This document shows positions 50,634 through 60,400 of a DNA stretch of 64,000 bases, one piece after another. The translations under genes were made by a program, and so were the position numbers. This stretch comes from Actinomyces sp. UMB0138 (GTDB lineage: Bacteria; Bacillota; Negativicutes; Veillonellales; Veillonellaceae): contig NZ_PKMC01000001.1 in the NCBI RefSeq assembly GCF_002849225.1, forward strand, positions 894,476 through 958,475, in the 5' to 3' direction. Below the pieces are notes generated by a model. That model ran no database searches and was not told the origin of the DNA. It saw nothing but the letters and a program-made list of their open reading frames with translations. Within the stretch, counting starts at the first letter, position 1, and every line of letters begins with the position of its first letter.

Positions 50634-53600
50634 CTATTTAGCTAATTTCTGTGACACAACGCTAGTTACTCCACCTTGCATCGTGACCCCATACAGAGCG
50701 TCCGCCTTTTCCATGGTGCGCTTTTGGTGGGTAATCACAATCAGCTGCGAGCTCTGCCGCAATTCTTCGAACACTGTAAGCAAGCGAGCTAGATTCGCAT
50801 CATCTAAGGCCGCTTCGACCTCGTCCATCACGTAGAAGGGAGAGGGACGGGCCTTGAAGATTGCAACCAACATTGCCAGCGCAGCCAGAGACCGTTCCCC
50901 ACCAGAAAGCAGCGACAGGCGCTTGACCTTCTTCCCGGCGGGCCTTGCCTCAATTTCAATACCAGAGGTGAGCATATTCTCTGGATCGGTAAGCACCAAG
51001 TCCCCTTGCCCTCCTGGGAAGAGCATCTCGAACACGTGGTGAAATGCCTGGCGCGTGTCGGCAAAGGCTTCAGAAAACGCATTTCGCACCTGGGTATCTA
51101 CGTCCTCGATAATCTGCAGCAGATCATCTCTTGAGGAGCGCAAATCCGCCAGCTGGTCCGCAAGGAACTTATAGCGTTCAGAAAGCGCTTGGTGCTGCTC
51201 GAGGGCGAGCGGGTTCACCTTCCCCAGTGCGCGCAGTTCGCGATTGGCTTTGCGCAGGCGCTTTTCCTGTTCGGAACGCACGTAAGGATATCCTGGCCCA
51301 TCTGGCTGCTCGGGGTCGGGTACCAGCAGATGGGGGCCATAGTGTTGCACTAATTCGTCCAGGCTGAGCGATAGTTCATCGTGCGCGGTCGCGGCAAGCT
51401 GATCCTTGCGGGCATTGATCTCAGCTTTTGCGACGTCACCTCTATAGGCACTATCGGTGAGCGACGCCAGTTGGTTGCGGGCATCGTCTAGACGCTTCCG
51501 AATCTGCTTTATCTGCCCCGAACGCGCTTTCGCGGCCTCTTCTTCCTGCGCCCTATCCGCTCTTGCCCTCTCCAGGGCTCCCTGGGCTGCTTCGAGTGCC
51601 ACCGTGGCCATGTCGCGAAGTTTTTCTGCTTCTTTCAGCTTCTGCTTCCGGCGAGCTTCCCCTGCCACTGCCCTATTGCGCTCTTCTTTTTGTCTAGCAG
51701 CATTTTTCCGCAACGCCGAGGCCCTATCGCGCAGATGGCGCCCCTTTTCTTCTTCGGACCTATGCGACAGCCTCGCATCGGTTTCAGTCTTGATCAATTC
51801 GCTTTCGCGCTGACGGGCCTCTACGAGGGATTTTTCTACTTCCTCTACCGCAACTGAGTCTGTGGGACTTTCCAGGAACGAAGCAAGGTTTTGCTCAGCG
51901 TCTTCCTTCCGCTGCCTGAACATGTCCTTTTCCTGATCGGCACGTACAAGCGCCTGCTGGGCGCGATCTAGTTCCGCCTTCGCCGCGCTGACCGCCGCTT
52001 TCAAAGCCGCTGCCTCTTCTGCGGCCTTGGCGTATGCGGAGTCGGCTTCGCGTAGTTTGCGCAGGGCGCGGGCTTCGTCTTCTTCTGCCGCGTCCAGGTC
52101 CTTTTCCGCCCTCTCTAATTCCCCCTTGGCGGCGAGGCTGGCGCGGGAGGCTGCCATGGCTTCTTTCGTGGCATTGTCTAGGCGTGCTTGCATCGAGAGG
52201 ACGGATTCGACCTCTGTGCCTCCGGTTTCGATGCGATGGACCGAGATGATTTCGCCATCTTTACTGATAGCGGTCGTAACGTTTGGTTGCGCCAGGGCCG
52301 CAATGGCCTCTTGCCGACTGTCCGCGATGACGATTCCTGCAAGGGCGCGGTCGAGGAATCCTTCCATGACGCCCTCGCGCGCAGTGACCACCGACCGGGC
52401 CCACTGCCCGTGTTTCAGCTCAGGTTGGGAGGCAGGTGCTTGCTGGGAGGCGATTGCGAGCTTTACCGGGCCTCCCGCTACATCGGACGCAGCTAGCGCA
52501 TTTTCTACAGAATCGGCCACAACGGTGCCTGCCAGCTCCCCCAGGGCCAGGGCGATCGCGTCCTCGTACCCTTCGGAAATTTCAATTAGCGGGGGTAATG
52601 ATCCCAACAGGCCCGGCAATTCGCGATCCAGCAAGGAGGCAGTAGCGTCGGCCGGCGCTACGGTAGAGGCGAGCGCATCCCTCTTGGAAGTCCACCGCAT
52701 CTCAGCCTCAAGTGCCTGCTGGTGTTTGCTGCGCGCCTGCACCACCTTTTCTTTTTGCGCGCGCACAGCGGCAGAAGCAGCTTCATGCATCTTGGCTACT
52801 TCCTGGTCTTTCTGAGGTAGCGCAACGGCCTTTTCGCCTTCCTTGGAGGCTTCAAAGCGAGTTTTTGCAAGGCTGAGCGCTTCCAGCGCGTTTTCTCGGT
52901 GCGAGGTAGCCGCATCAAAACGCGAGTTCGCAGAAGAGACTTCGCGTTCTAAGCGTTCCCGCTCCTTATTTCGTTTCCCGGCGACAGACTTGGCGAGGGC
53001 GAGTTCGCGCTCTAACTTCAGGCGCTCCTTTTCGGCCTCCCCTTTCGCGGCCGTAATTTCCTGCAGATACCCGACCGCCGCCTCGATGTGTTCCATCTGG
53101 CGTCTATCTTCCTCGGTGGCTGCCTTGGCCCTGCGCTCGAGTTCTGCTGGATCTTCCCCATGGTAGGCGATGGGTACGGACAGAGATTTTACCCGCTCTG
53201 CGGCAAGTATTTGGTTGGAGCGCAGCCGTTCAGATACCGCTGTGAGGCGCTGCCATCCGGTGGTTAGTGCTTCCAGTGCCGGGGATCCTTCTGATTCTTT
53301 TCGCTCGGCACGTTCTAGCTCTTGGGTGATAGTAGAGAGGTTGTTTTCGGCTTCCTTTTTCTTCTGTTCCAGGGCCGCCCCGGATTCGTTCAGCGAGGTA
53401 AGCCTCTCCGCGAGCGCGGCCGCATCGTCAGCGAGCAGGCGCGCTTTGGCGTCGCGAACGTTAGCACCAATCACGTCGGCGCGGCGGGCGGTCTCTGCCT
53501 GCCGGGCAAGGGGGCCAAGTTGTTTTCTTATCTCGTCTGTTAGATCTTCAACTCGGGAAAGGTTTCCTGCCATCTGGTTCAGTTTTGAGATGGCCCGTTC

Positions 53601-54122
53601 TTTCCGCCGGCGGTGTTTTAGCACCCCTGCGGCTTCTTCAATGAAGCCGCGCCGCTCCTCGGGGGTTGACGACAAGATGGCATCCAGTTGCCCCTGCCCC
53701 ACGATCACGTGCATCTGCCTGCCCATGCCCGTATCGGAAAGGAGTTCTTGAACGTCCAGCAGGCGGCACTGGGTGCCATTGATGTGGTATTCGGAGCCGC
53801 CTCCCCTAAACAGAGTGCGCGAGATAGTTACTTCTGCGTAGTCGATCGGAAGAGCCCCATCCGAATTGTCGATGGTGAGGGTCACCTGCGCTCTTCCGAG
53901 GGCGGCTTTGCCAGAGGTGCCTGCAAAGATCACGTCTGACATGGCGGTACCGCGCAGTGCCCGCGCTCCCTGTTCGCCCATGACCCAGGCAAGCGCGTCT
54001 ACGACGTTCGACTTGCCTGAGCCATTAGGGCCGACCACGCAGGTAATCCCCGGCTCTAAGCGCATAGTGGTAGCGCCGGCAAAGGACTTAAAACCGCGCA
54101 GGGTCAGATTTTTTAGGTACAC
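50634..54122 (-). CDS. smc: Chromosome segregation protein SMC
   Basis: A 1162-residue SMC condensin subunit. N-terminal Walker A (VGPNGSGKSNVVDALAW), long coiled coils (~170-500 and ~660-980) around a hinge (LPPLIEISEGYEDAIALALG region near 505-640), and the C-terminal signature LLSGGERSLAALAML and Walker B VMDEVEAALDDANL. It compacts and aligns chromosome arms with ScpAB. ATG at 54122, 7 bases after the ndk stop, so it is co-transcribed with folC-ndk. The glycine-rich hinge loop was not checked residue by residue. Confidence 0.95.
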   Translation of the reverse strand: MYLKNLTLRGFKSFAGATTMRLEPGITCVVGPNGSGKSNVVDALAWVMGEQGARALRGTAMSDVIFAGTSGKAALGRAQVTLTIDNSDGALPIDYAEVTISRTLFRGGGSEYHINGTQCRLLDVQELLSDTGMGRQMHVIVGQGQLDAILSSTPEERRGFIEEAAGVLKHRRRKERAISKLNQMAGNLSRVEDLTDEIRKQLGPLARQAETARRADVIGANVRDAKARLLADDAAALAERLTSLNESGAALEQKKKEAENNLSTITQELERAERKESEGSPALEALTTGWQRLTAVSERLRSNQILAAERVKSLSVPIAYHGEDPAELERRAKAATEEDRRQMEHIEAAVGYLQEITAAKGEAEKERLKLERELALAKSVAGKRNKERERLEREVSSANSRFDAATSHRENALEALSLAKTRFEASKEGEKAVALPQKDQEVAKMHEAASAAVRAQKEKVVQARSKHQQALEAEMRWTSKRDALASTVAPADATASLLDRELPGLLGSLPPLIEISEGYEDAIALALGELAGTVVADSVENALAASDVAGGPVKLAIASQQAPASQPELKHGQWARSVVTAREGVMEGFLDRALAGIVIADSRQEAIAALAQPNVTTAISKDGEIISVHRIETGGTEVESVLSMQARLDNATKEAMAASRASLAAKGELERAEKDLDAAEEDEARALRKLREADSAYAKAAEEAAALKAAVSAAKAELDRAQQALVRADQEKDMFRQRKEDAEQNLASFLESPTDSVAVEEVEKSLVEARQRESELIKTETDARLSHRSEEEKGRHLRDRASALRKNAARQKEERNRAVAGEARRKQKLKEAEKLRDMATVALEAAQGALERARADRAQEEEAAKARSGQIKQIRKRLDDARNQLASLTDSAYRGDVAKAEINARKDQLAATAHDELSLSLDELVQHYGPHLLVPDPEQPDGPGYPYVRSEQEKRLRKANRELRALGKVNPLALEQHQALSERYKFLADQLADLRSSRDDLLQIIEDVDTQVRNAFSEAFADTRQAFHHVFEMLFPGGQGDLVLTDPENMLTSGIEIEARPAGKKVKRLSLLSGGERSLAALAMLVAIFKARPSPFYVMDEVEAALDDANLARLLTVFEELRQSSQLIVITHQKRTMEKADALYGVTMQGGVTSVVSQKLAK

Positions 54123-54128
54123 GCCGGC

Positions 54129-54545
54129 TTAGAACCAGATCTTTATTTCTCGTTCAGCGCTGGTGGGCGAATCGGAGCAATGCACCACGTTCTCGATGTT
54201 GTTCGAACCCCAGTCGCGGCCGAAATCTCCGCGCAGTGTTCCCGCAGGAGCAGTAGTGGGATCGGTAGATCCTGCCATGACGCGCATTCCCTCGATGCAG
54301 CGTTCTCCGCGAACCACAATTGCCGTCATCGGCCCGGAGGACATGTATTCGACAAGGTCGGAGAAGAAATGCTTCTGCACGTGTTCTGCGTAGTGCTCAC
54401 GCAGTTTTGCCTCGTCGGCCGTTACTACTGCCAGAGCCTCTAGTTCGTATCCTTTAGCCTCGATACGCCTAATAACTTCCCCGGTCAAACCACGTTTGAA
54501 AGCTTCGGGCTTGACCAGCACTAGTGTGCGTTCACTCTGCGACAC
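54129..54545 (-). CDS. ndk: Nucleoside diphosphate kinase
   Basis: 138 residues, normal length. TLVLVKPEAFKRGLTGEVI at the start, GPMTAIVVRGE, AGSTDPTTAPAGTLRGDFG, and the active site NVVHCSDS with catalytic His122. It is usually NVVHGSDS, so the Gly after the catalytic His is Cys here. The Cys is clear in the DNA (CAT TGC). Ndk balances NTP and dNTP pools with a phospho-His intermediate. ATG at 54545, 23 bases after the folC stop. Confidence 0.95.
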   Translation of the reverse strand: MSQSERTLVLVKPEAFKRGLTGEVIRRIEAKGYELEALAVVTADEAKLREHYAEHVQKHFFSDLVEYMSSGPMTAIVVRGERCIEGMRVMAGSTDPTTAPAGTLRGDFGRDWGSNNIENVVHCSDSPTSAEREIKIWF

Positions 54546-54568
54546 CTTCTTACCTTTCTGCTGAGTAC

Positions 54569-56251
54569 CTATATATTACTGGGCACGTTCTCGGATGGAG
54601 CTTTTCCTACGCCCATCACTTCACGCACGTGTGCTGCAAATACTACCGATCCAAACGCCACTACGGCGGTGTTCGGTGCTGGCGCGCCCGCCTGTTCCGA
54701 AGCGGTCACAGCCTGGTCAATTGCGGAGGCAGTATCTTCTGCGACTAGCACCCGGTCCGGTCCGAACACGTCCTCCGCGATCTGGCGGAGCTGCTCAATC
54801 TTCATGGCCCGTTCGCCCGGCATTTCGGTCAAAACGATAGCTTGCAGAAGCGGTTCCATCTCTGAAAGCACGCCCTCTACATCCTTGTCTCCCATAGCCG
54901 AATACACGCCCACAATGTCCGTGAACGGGAAGTCGTCCTCGAGAGTACGCCGCAGCACTGCCGCCCCGCCTGGATTGTGCGCAGCGTCGACCATAACCGT
55001 TGGGGAAGAACGAAGGATCTCGGCCCGACCTGGCGAGCTCGCCGCCGCCATCCCCTGTTCCAGCAGCCTCGCATCCAAGGCCTTACCACCGGCCATAGCC
55101 TCGAACGCAGCGATGGCGAGCGCAGCATTTTCTGCTTGGTGACGTCCGAAGAGCGGCACGTACACGTCCTCGTACACCGCCGCGGGCGTACGCACCGTAA
55201 TCAGTTGTCCCCCAACAGCATTCTGGCGGGACAGGACCTCAATATCCTTGCCGTATTCACGAACAGTAGCGTGCTTCTTCTGGGCTTCCTCCAAGATCAC
55301 CTGCCGGGCGGACTCTTCCTGCTTGGACAGGATAAGGATCATTCCCTCCTTAATAATGCCCGCCTTTTCTGAGGCAATCTGGGGCAGCGTCGATCCAAGC
55401 CACTTCTCGTGATCCTTACTAATTGGAGTAATGACCCCTACCCCAGCATCGATCACATTAGTGGCATCCCACCTGCCACCCATTCCAACCTCTATAACGC
55501 CAAGGTCAATCGGGTAATCGGCAAAAGCGGCATAGGCCATGACCGTGAACACCTCGAAGAAGGACAGGCGCGCTCCCTCCCCGGCGACATTCTTCTGATC
55601 TACCAAGCTGACAATGTCAGCCACATCCTTATAGGCGGCAATGAAGCCTTCCTTCGAGATGGGCTCACCGTCGAGCGAGATGCGCTCGCGGACTGTATGC
55701 AGGTGCGGGCTGGTGAATCGTCCGGTCCGCAGACCAGTAGCTTGGGCCAGCGAATCGATCATGCGCGCGGTAGAGGTCTTCCCGTTGGTACCCGTTATGT
55801 GCACTGCCGGGAAGGACTGCTGCGGGTCGCCCAAGTACTGCATTGCCATAGCTACCCGGTCAAGGGAAGGCTGCACCTTGTGCTCGGGAGCGCGCGCAAT
55901 AATCTGGGCGTAGATCCGGCTGACCTCCTTGTCGAGGGCGGCCTCACGGGCTGCTTCTTTTAGCAGGTCCTGGTGGGCTTCTTCCGGAGTCTTCTCTTTA
56001 CTAACTTCGTTTACCACTTCGGGCAACGGTCCCGCTAACAATGAGGCCTCGACCAAATTCTCGAGAGCCTGCCTCTCTTCGGCCTCGGCACTTATGTCCG
56101 TCACCGGTAGTTGCTTCGGTTCCTCGTCCTGGTCGGCCGCTTCCAGATAGGGCAGCAACTCCGGGTCTATGCCCGAATGGCCTGCCTCATCTACCGCTGC
56201 CAAGAAGGCATCCGCCGCGTTGGTGTGATCCGCATCGTGTTCGTTATTCAT
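54569..56251 (-). CDS. folC: Bifunctional folylpolyglutamate synthase / dihydrofolate synthase
   Basis: 560 residues. The FolC domain starts near residue 112 and shows AVHITGTNGKTSTARMIDSL (P-loop), YTSPHL-type RFTSPHLHTVRERI, VGMGGRWDATN and the C-terminal VDAAHNPGGAAVL. FolC adds glutamates to folate and joins Glu to dihydropteroate. The first ~110 residues form an acidic, Ala/Glu-rich extension (DADQDEEPKQLPVTDI-like), not part of the family core and probably disordered. ATG at 56251; a TTG one codon upstream is possible. It starts the folC-ndk-smc unit, as in many actinobacteria. Confidence 0.92.
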   Translation of the reverse strand: MNNEHDADHTNAADAFLAAVDEAGHSGIDPELLPYLEAADQDEEPKQLPVTDISAEAEERQALENLVEASLLAGPLPEVVNEVSKEKTPEEAHQDLLKEAAREAALDKEVSRIYAQIIARAPEHKVQPSLDRVAMAMQYLGDPQQSFPAVHITGTNGKTSTARMIDSLAQATGLRTGRFTSPHLHTVRERISLDGEPISKEGFIAAYKDVADIVSLVDQKNVAGEGARLSFFEVFTVMAYAAFADYPIDLGVIEVGMGGRWDATNVIDAGVGVITPISKDHEKWLGSTLPQIASEKAGIIKEGMILILSKQEESARQVILEEAQKKHATVREYGKDIEVLSRQNAVGGQLITVRTPAAVYEDVYVPLFGRHQAENAALAIAAFEAMAGGKALDARLLEQGMAAASSPGRAEILRSSPTVMVDAAHNPGGAAVLRRTLEDDFPFTDIVGVYSAMGDKDVEGVLSEMEPLLQAIVLTEMPGERAMKIEQLRQIAEDVFGPDRVLVAEDTASAIDQAVTASEQAGAPAPNTAVVAFGSVVFAAHVREVMGVGKAPSENVPSNI

Positions 56252-56371
56252 CAACTCAATCTTAATGCGCCGGCGCGTTACTTAGAAACCTGGAACCTAA
56301 GCATTTTAGATGCCATATCAAAACGTGAATTACCTGCTCGGAAAGACAGGACTGTTTGCCATAATCGCCCT

Positions 56372-57748
56372 ATGAAAGCTAAAGCGGAGTCAGTGTTGCG
56401 TTCTAAACGCGACTTTAAGAACATACTTGTAACATCTCTTGCCCTGTTTGCCATGTTCTTCGGAGCGGGCAACCTAATTTTCCCCACTATGATCGGGGTT
56501 AATTCCGGCACTTCCTTCTACGCAGCTATTTTTGGGTTTTTATGTACTGGCGTAGCTTTGCCTGCTCTAGCGATGGTTGCTTCGGCGACCTCTCGTGAGG
56601 GCATCACCAGCTCGTCGAAGCGCATGGGCACTCAGTTTGGCTTCCTCTACACACTCATCGTCTTCCTGTCCACCGGCGTGCTCTATGCAATCCCCCGCGT
56701 AGCTACCGTGAGCTACGAAATGTCGGTAAAACAGTTCTTCCCTCACTCTTACGACCGCGTTTCACTAGCTGTGTACACTGTTGTTTTCTTCGCACTAGTG
56801 GCGCTCACCTGCCTAAACGCTCAGAAGTTAACCGAACGAATCGGGGCGATCCTGACTCCCGCCCTGCTCATTCTGATCACAATCTTGGTAATCGTAGGCA
56901 TCTTCACTCTTTCACCTGTTTCGCACGCACCAGCCGAAGACTTTTCTTCTAACGCCCTGGCTACAGGTGTGCTACAGGGCTACTTCACCATGGACGCTAT
57001 TGCAGCCTTCGTCTTCGGTGGGGTCATCATCTCTTCTCTTCAGAATTACGGCTTCGGCGAAGGCAAACGCCTATTCGGCGCTACCGTACTCACGGGATTC
57101 TTTGCCGCCCTCATCCTTGCGGTGGTCTACGTCGGACTAGCCGCGTTGGGCGCACGCGTCACCGACGCCTCAGTGGCCAACGGCGCGGTCGCTCTGTCGG
57201 GAATGTCGCATACGCTCTTCGGGAGGGCGGGCATGGCCGTCTTTGGTGGAATCGTATTCTTGGCATGTCTAACTACTGCGGCAGGTCTCGTCAGCGCCTC
57301 GTCGCAGTATTTCTGCCGCCTCTTTCCCACTGTTTCACTACCCACCATGGTAATGATCCACGTGTTCATTGCAGCTGCCCTGTCTAACCTGGGCTTGGAC
57401 CTAATCTTGCAGGTAGTTGCTCCTATCAACGTATTCGTCTACCCCATCACCATCATCTTCACCTTGGTGTGCATCCTAGACATCGTTATTCCCGGCCACA
57501 TGAAGTGGGCATACCGAGCCGGTGCCTGGACCGCTGCGCTGTTCGCCATTGTCGACTCGGTTCGTTCCGTACCTGGACACGAAACCTTCGCGGACTCGAT
57601 TTGGACACACTTGCCGTTGGGGGGCGCCGGTCTAGGGTGGATTGTCCCGGCGGTAATAATGACTGCAATCGGGTTGGGAATCGACGTTGCTTCGGGACGC
57701 ATTAGGAAGGGTGCGCCCACCATGTTGCAAACGGGCACAGTGCACTAA
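56372..57748 (+). CDS. brnQ: Branched-chain amino acid carrier BrnQ
   Basis: 458 residues, about 12 membrane segments, of the LIVCS family that imports Leu/Ile/Val with Na+ or H+. The N-terminal FAMFFGAGNLIFPTMIGVNSG is the typical first loop, followed by VLYAIPRVATVSYEM and VAPINVFVYPI. ATG at 56372 (MKAKAESVLRSKRD) is chosen. Frames further upstream lie in antisense folC sequence and are not hydrophobic. Stands as a single gene between two terminators. Confidence 0.92.
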   Translation: MKAKAESVLRSKRDFKNILVTSLALFAMFFGAGNLIFPTMIGVNSGTSFYAAIFGFLCTGVALPALAMVASATSREGITSSSKRMGTQFGFLYTLIVFLSTGVLYAIPRVATVSYEMSVKQFFPHSYDRVSLAVYTVVFFALVALTCLNAQKLTERIGAILTPALLILITILVIVGIFTLSPVSHAPAEDFSSNALATGVLQGYFTMDAIAAFVFGGVIISSLQNYGFGEGKRLFGATVLTGFFAALILAVVYVGLAALGARVTDASVANGAVALSGMSHTLFGRAGMAVFGGIVFLACLTTAAGLVSASSQYFCRLFPTVSLPTMVMIHVFIAAALSNLGLDLILQVVAPINVFVYPITIIFTLVCILDIVIPGHMKWAYRAGAWTAALFAIVDSVRSVPGHETFADSIWTHLPLGGAGLGWIVPAVIMTAIGLGIDVASGRIRKGAPTMLQTGTVH

Positions 57749-57774
57749 GCACAAGTTTCAGATCCATTGTTACT

Positions 57775-57804
57775 CAAAAGGAGGGGGATAGCCCCCTCCA
57801 TTTG
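57775..57804 (+). terminator. brnQ terminator
   Basis: An 8-base GGAGGGGG/CCCCCTCC stem with an ATAG loop, flanked by CAAAA and ATTTGTTTTG, 26 bases after the brnQ stop. Confidence 0.85.
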
Positions 57805-57972
57805 TTTTGCCCTATCTCGCCCTCATGACCGCTCTGACTTATCTGACCCAACGAGAAAGACAAAACGTGTCTACCATGGCTCTTTAGGCACACTACCCAT
57901 ATCCTTAACACAGAACTACAGGCGGAATCCCGCCTCCCAACAGTGGCAAAACCACAGAAGCCGGAGATAGTA

Positions 57973-60342
57973 ATGACAAAAGATCTAACAGCAGAACTGG
58001 GATCATTCACGCGATCGGTATCGGGCAGGCGCCCAGAGGTATCCACCCCCATCGAAATGTGGACCGGACTTTCCGAGGCAGTAGTCTCGCGCATCGCGGA
58101 TAATTGGGAGAAGACAGCTAAGAAGTTTGCCTCTACTAGAACGGAACACTACTTTTCAGCAGAGTTCCTTATGGGCCGAGCAATGCTCAACAACCTCACA
58201 AATCTTGGCCTAGTAGATCTAGCGCGCGAAGCAACTAACGCCTTCGGCATCAATCTGGTGGATGTGCTCGAATCCGAGCCGGATGCTTCACTTGGTAACG
58301 GCGGACTGGGCCGGCTAGCGGCGTGCTTCTTAGATTCTTGTGCCACGCTGGACCTACCGGTGACCGGTTACGGCATCCTGTACCGCTACGGCCTCTTCAA
58401 GCAGTCGTTCGAAAACGGCTACCAGCGCGAACACCCTGATCCGTGGATGGAAGAGGGATACCCGTTCGTCATCCGCCGCGAGGAAGAATTCCGCATCGTC
58501 CACTTCGCTGACATGACGGTAAGGGCCATCCCCTACGACATGCCGATCACCGGGTACGGCACCAAGAACGTGGGCACCTTGCGGCTGTGGAAATCCGAGC
58601 CGATGGAGGAATTCGATTACGATGCCTTCAACTCGCAGCGATTCACCGACGCAATCATCGAACGCGAGCGCGTCGCCGACCTGTGCCGCGTCCTCTACCC
58701 CAATGACACAACCTACGAGGGTAAAGTTCTGCGAGTACGCCAGCAATACTTCTTCGTCTCAGCTTCGCTGCAGACGATGATCGACAACTACATTGAGCAC
58801 CATGGCGAGGATCTGCGTGGGTTTGCCGATTACAACTGCATTCAGCTAAACGACACTCACCCGGTACTCGCCATCCCCGAGCTCATGCGACTCCTTATGG
58901 ATGAACACGGCCTTGGGTGGGACGATGCTTGGAATATTGTCACCCACACCTTTGCCTACACCAATCACACCGTGCTCGCCGAAGCCCTAGAGACCTGGGA
59001 ATACTCAATCTTCCAGCGGCTCTTCCCAAGAGTTCTAGAGATCATTGCCGAGATCGATCGCCGCTTCCGCGAAGAGCTGGCTAATGGCGGATACGACCAA
59101 GGCAAGATCGACTACATGGCTCCGATCCAGAACGGCTCCATCCACATGGCTTGGATTGCGTGCTACGCCTCCTTCTCGATCAATGGCGTGGCCGCGCTGC
59201 ACACGCAGATCATCGAGTCTGACACGTTGCATGACTGGTACGACATTTGGCCGGAAAAATTCAACAACAAGACCAATGGGGTTACCCCGCGGCGGTGGCT
59301 GCGGCAGTGCAATCCTCGCCTCTCGTCCCTGCTAACTAAGCTGAGCGGCTCTGACGAATGGGTTCGCGACCTCGATCGCCTGCACGCCTTGGAAGGGTAT
59401 GCGGACGATCCCGAGGTACTTTCTGAACTACTTCAGATAAAAGATGCTAATAAGAAGGACTTTGCTGCGTGGCTGAAGAGGCGCGACGGCATTGAGGTCA
59501 ACCCGGACGCCATCTTTGACGTCCAGATCAAGAGGCTGCACGAGTACAAGAGGCAGCTTCTGAACGCCTTCTATATTTTGGATCTGTACTTCCGGATCAA
59601 AGACAATCCCGAGGGCGACTACCCGCCTCGAGTGTTCATCTTTGGGGCCAAGGCCGCTCCGGGGTACGTGCGGGCGAAGACAATCATCAAGTTCATCAAC
59701 GCTATTGGTGAGCTGATAGCCTCCGACCCGGAGGTGTCGAAGATTCTGCAGGTTGTGTTCGTGCCGAATTACAACGTCTCCCCTGCCGAAAACATTATTC
59801 CTGCCGCCGATGTCTCCGAACAGATCTCGGTAGCCGGCAAGGAAGCTTCTGGCACTTCCAACATGAAGTTCATGATGAACGGCGCTCTAACGCTTGGCAC
59901 CATGGACGGCGCGAATGTCGAGATCGTTGACGCTGTGGGAGACGACAATGCCTACATCTTTGGTGCTCGCGTAGACGAACTCGAACAGTTGCGTGCGGAA
60001 TACGATCCGGTCCGCACTATGCACGAGACGCCCGGCCTCGAGCGGGTGCTGAACACTCTTATCGACGGCACCTTCGACGATAGGGGCACAGGTATCTTCC
60101 ACGATCTGCGGCGTTCGCTCCTGGAATCACCCGGTTACGAACCAGCCGACATGTACTACGTACTCGGCGATTTTGCTGACTACCGGAAGGTGCGCGACCA
60201 GTTGGTAGAGGACTACCTCGATCGCCATTCCTGGGCGGCGAAGTGCTGGCGAAACATTTGCAATTCCGGCCGTTTCTCCTCTGATCGCACGATCCGCGAC
60301 TATGCCAATGACGTTTGGAAGATCGAGCCGCAAAAGATCTGA
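57973..60342 (+). CDS. glgP: Glycogen/alpha-glucan phosphorylase
   Basis: 789 residues, PLP-dependent. The phosphorolysis of stored alpha-1,4-glucan gives glucose-1-phosphate. Conserved parts: HYFSAEFLMGRAMLNNLTNL at the start, EPDASLGNGGLGRLAACFLD, VKVLFVPNYNVS-like FVPNYNVSPAENIIPAAD, and the PLP region GKEASGTSNMKFMMNGALTL. ATG at 57973 has a good GGAGATAGTA ribosome site; a GTG 10 codons upstream has a poor one. It carries its own promoter region and ends in a strong terminator. Confidence 0.95.
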   Translation: MTKDLTAELGSFTRSVSGRRPEVSTPIEMWTGLSEAVVSRIADNWEKTAKKFASTRTEHYFSAEFLMGRAMLNNLTNLGLVDLAREATNAFGINLVDVLESEPDASLGNGGLGRLAACFLDSCATLDLPVTGYGILYRYGLFKQSFENGYQREHPDPWMEEGYPFVIRREEEFRIVHFADMTVRAIPYDMPITGYGTKNVGTLRLWKSEPMEEFDYDAFNSQRFTDAIIERERVADLCRVLYPNDTTYEGKVLRVRQQYFFVSASLQTMIDNYIEHHGEDLRGFADYNCIQLNDTHPVLAIPELMRLLMDEHGLGWDDAWNIVTHTFAYTNHTVLAEALETWEYSIFQRLFPRVLEIIAEIDRRFREELANGGYDQGKIDYMAPIQNGSIHMAWIACYASFSINGVAALHTQIIESDTLHDWYDIWPEKFNNKTNGVTPRRWLRQCNPRLSSLLTKLSGSDEWVRDLDRLHALEGYADDPEVLSELLQIKDANKKDFAAWLKRRDGIEVNPDAIFDVQIKRLHEYKRQLLNAFYILDLYFRIKDNPEGDYPPRVFIFGAKAAPGYVRAKTIIKFINAIGELIASDPEVSKILQVVFVPNYNVSPAENIIPAADVSEQISVAGKEASGTSNMKFMMNGALTLGTMDGANVEIVDAVGDDNAYIFGARVDELEQLRAEYDPVRTMHETPGLERVLNTLIDGTFDDRGTGIFHDLRRSLLESPGYEPADMYYVLGDFADYRKVRDQLVEDYLDRHSWAAKCWRNICNSGRFSSDRTIRDYANDVWKIEPQKI

Positions 60343-60355
60343 CATCGGTTAAATA

Positions 60356-60391
60356 AGTTTGGGCCCAGCACTTAGCTGCTGGGCCCAAACT
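60356..60391. terminator. Bidirectional terminator between glgP and ileS
   Basis: A 15-base perfect stem, AGTTTGGGCCCAGCA with TGCTGGGCCCAAACT, around CTTAGC, between convergent stops at 60342 (+) and 60401 (-). Confidence 0.9.
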
Positions 60392-60400
60392 GTTTCTAGG

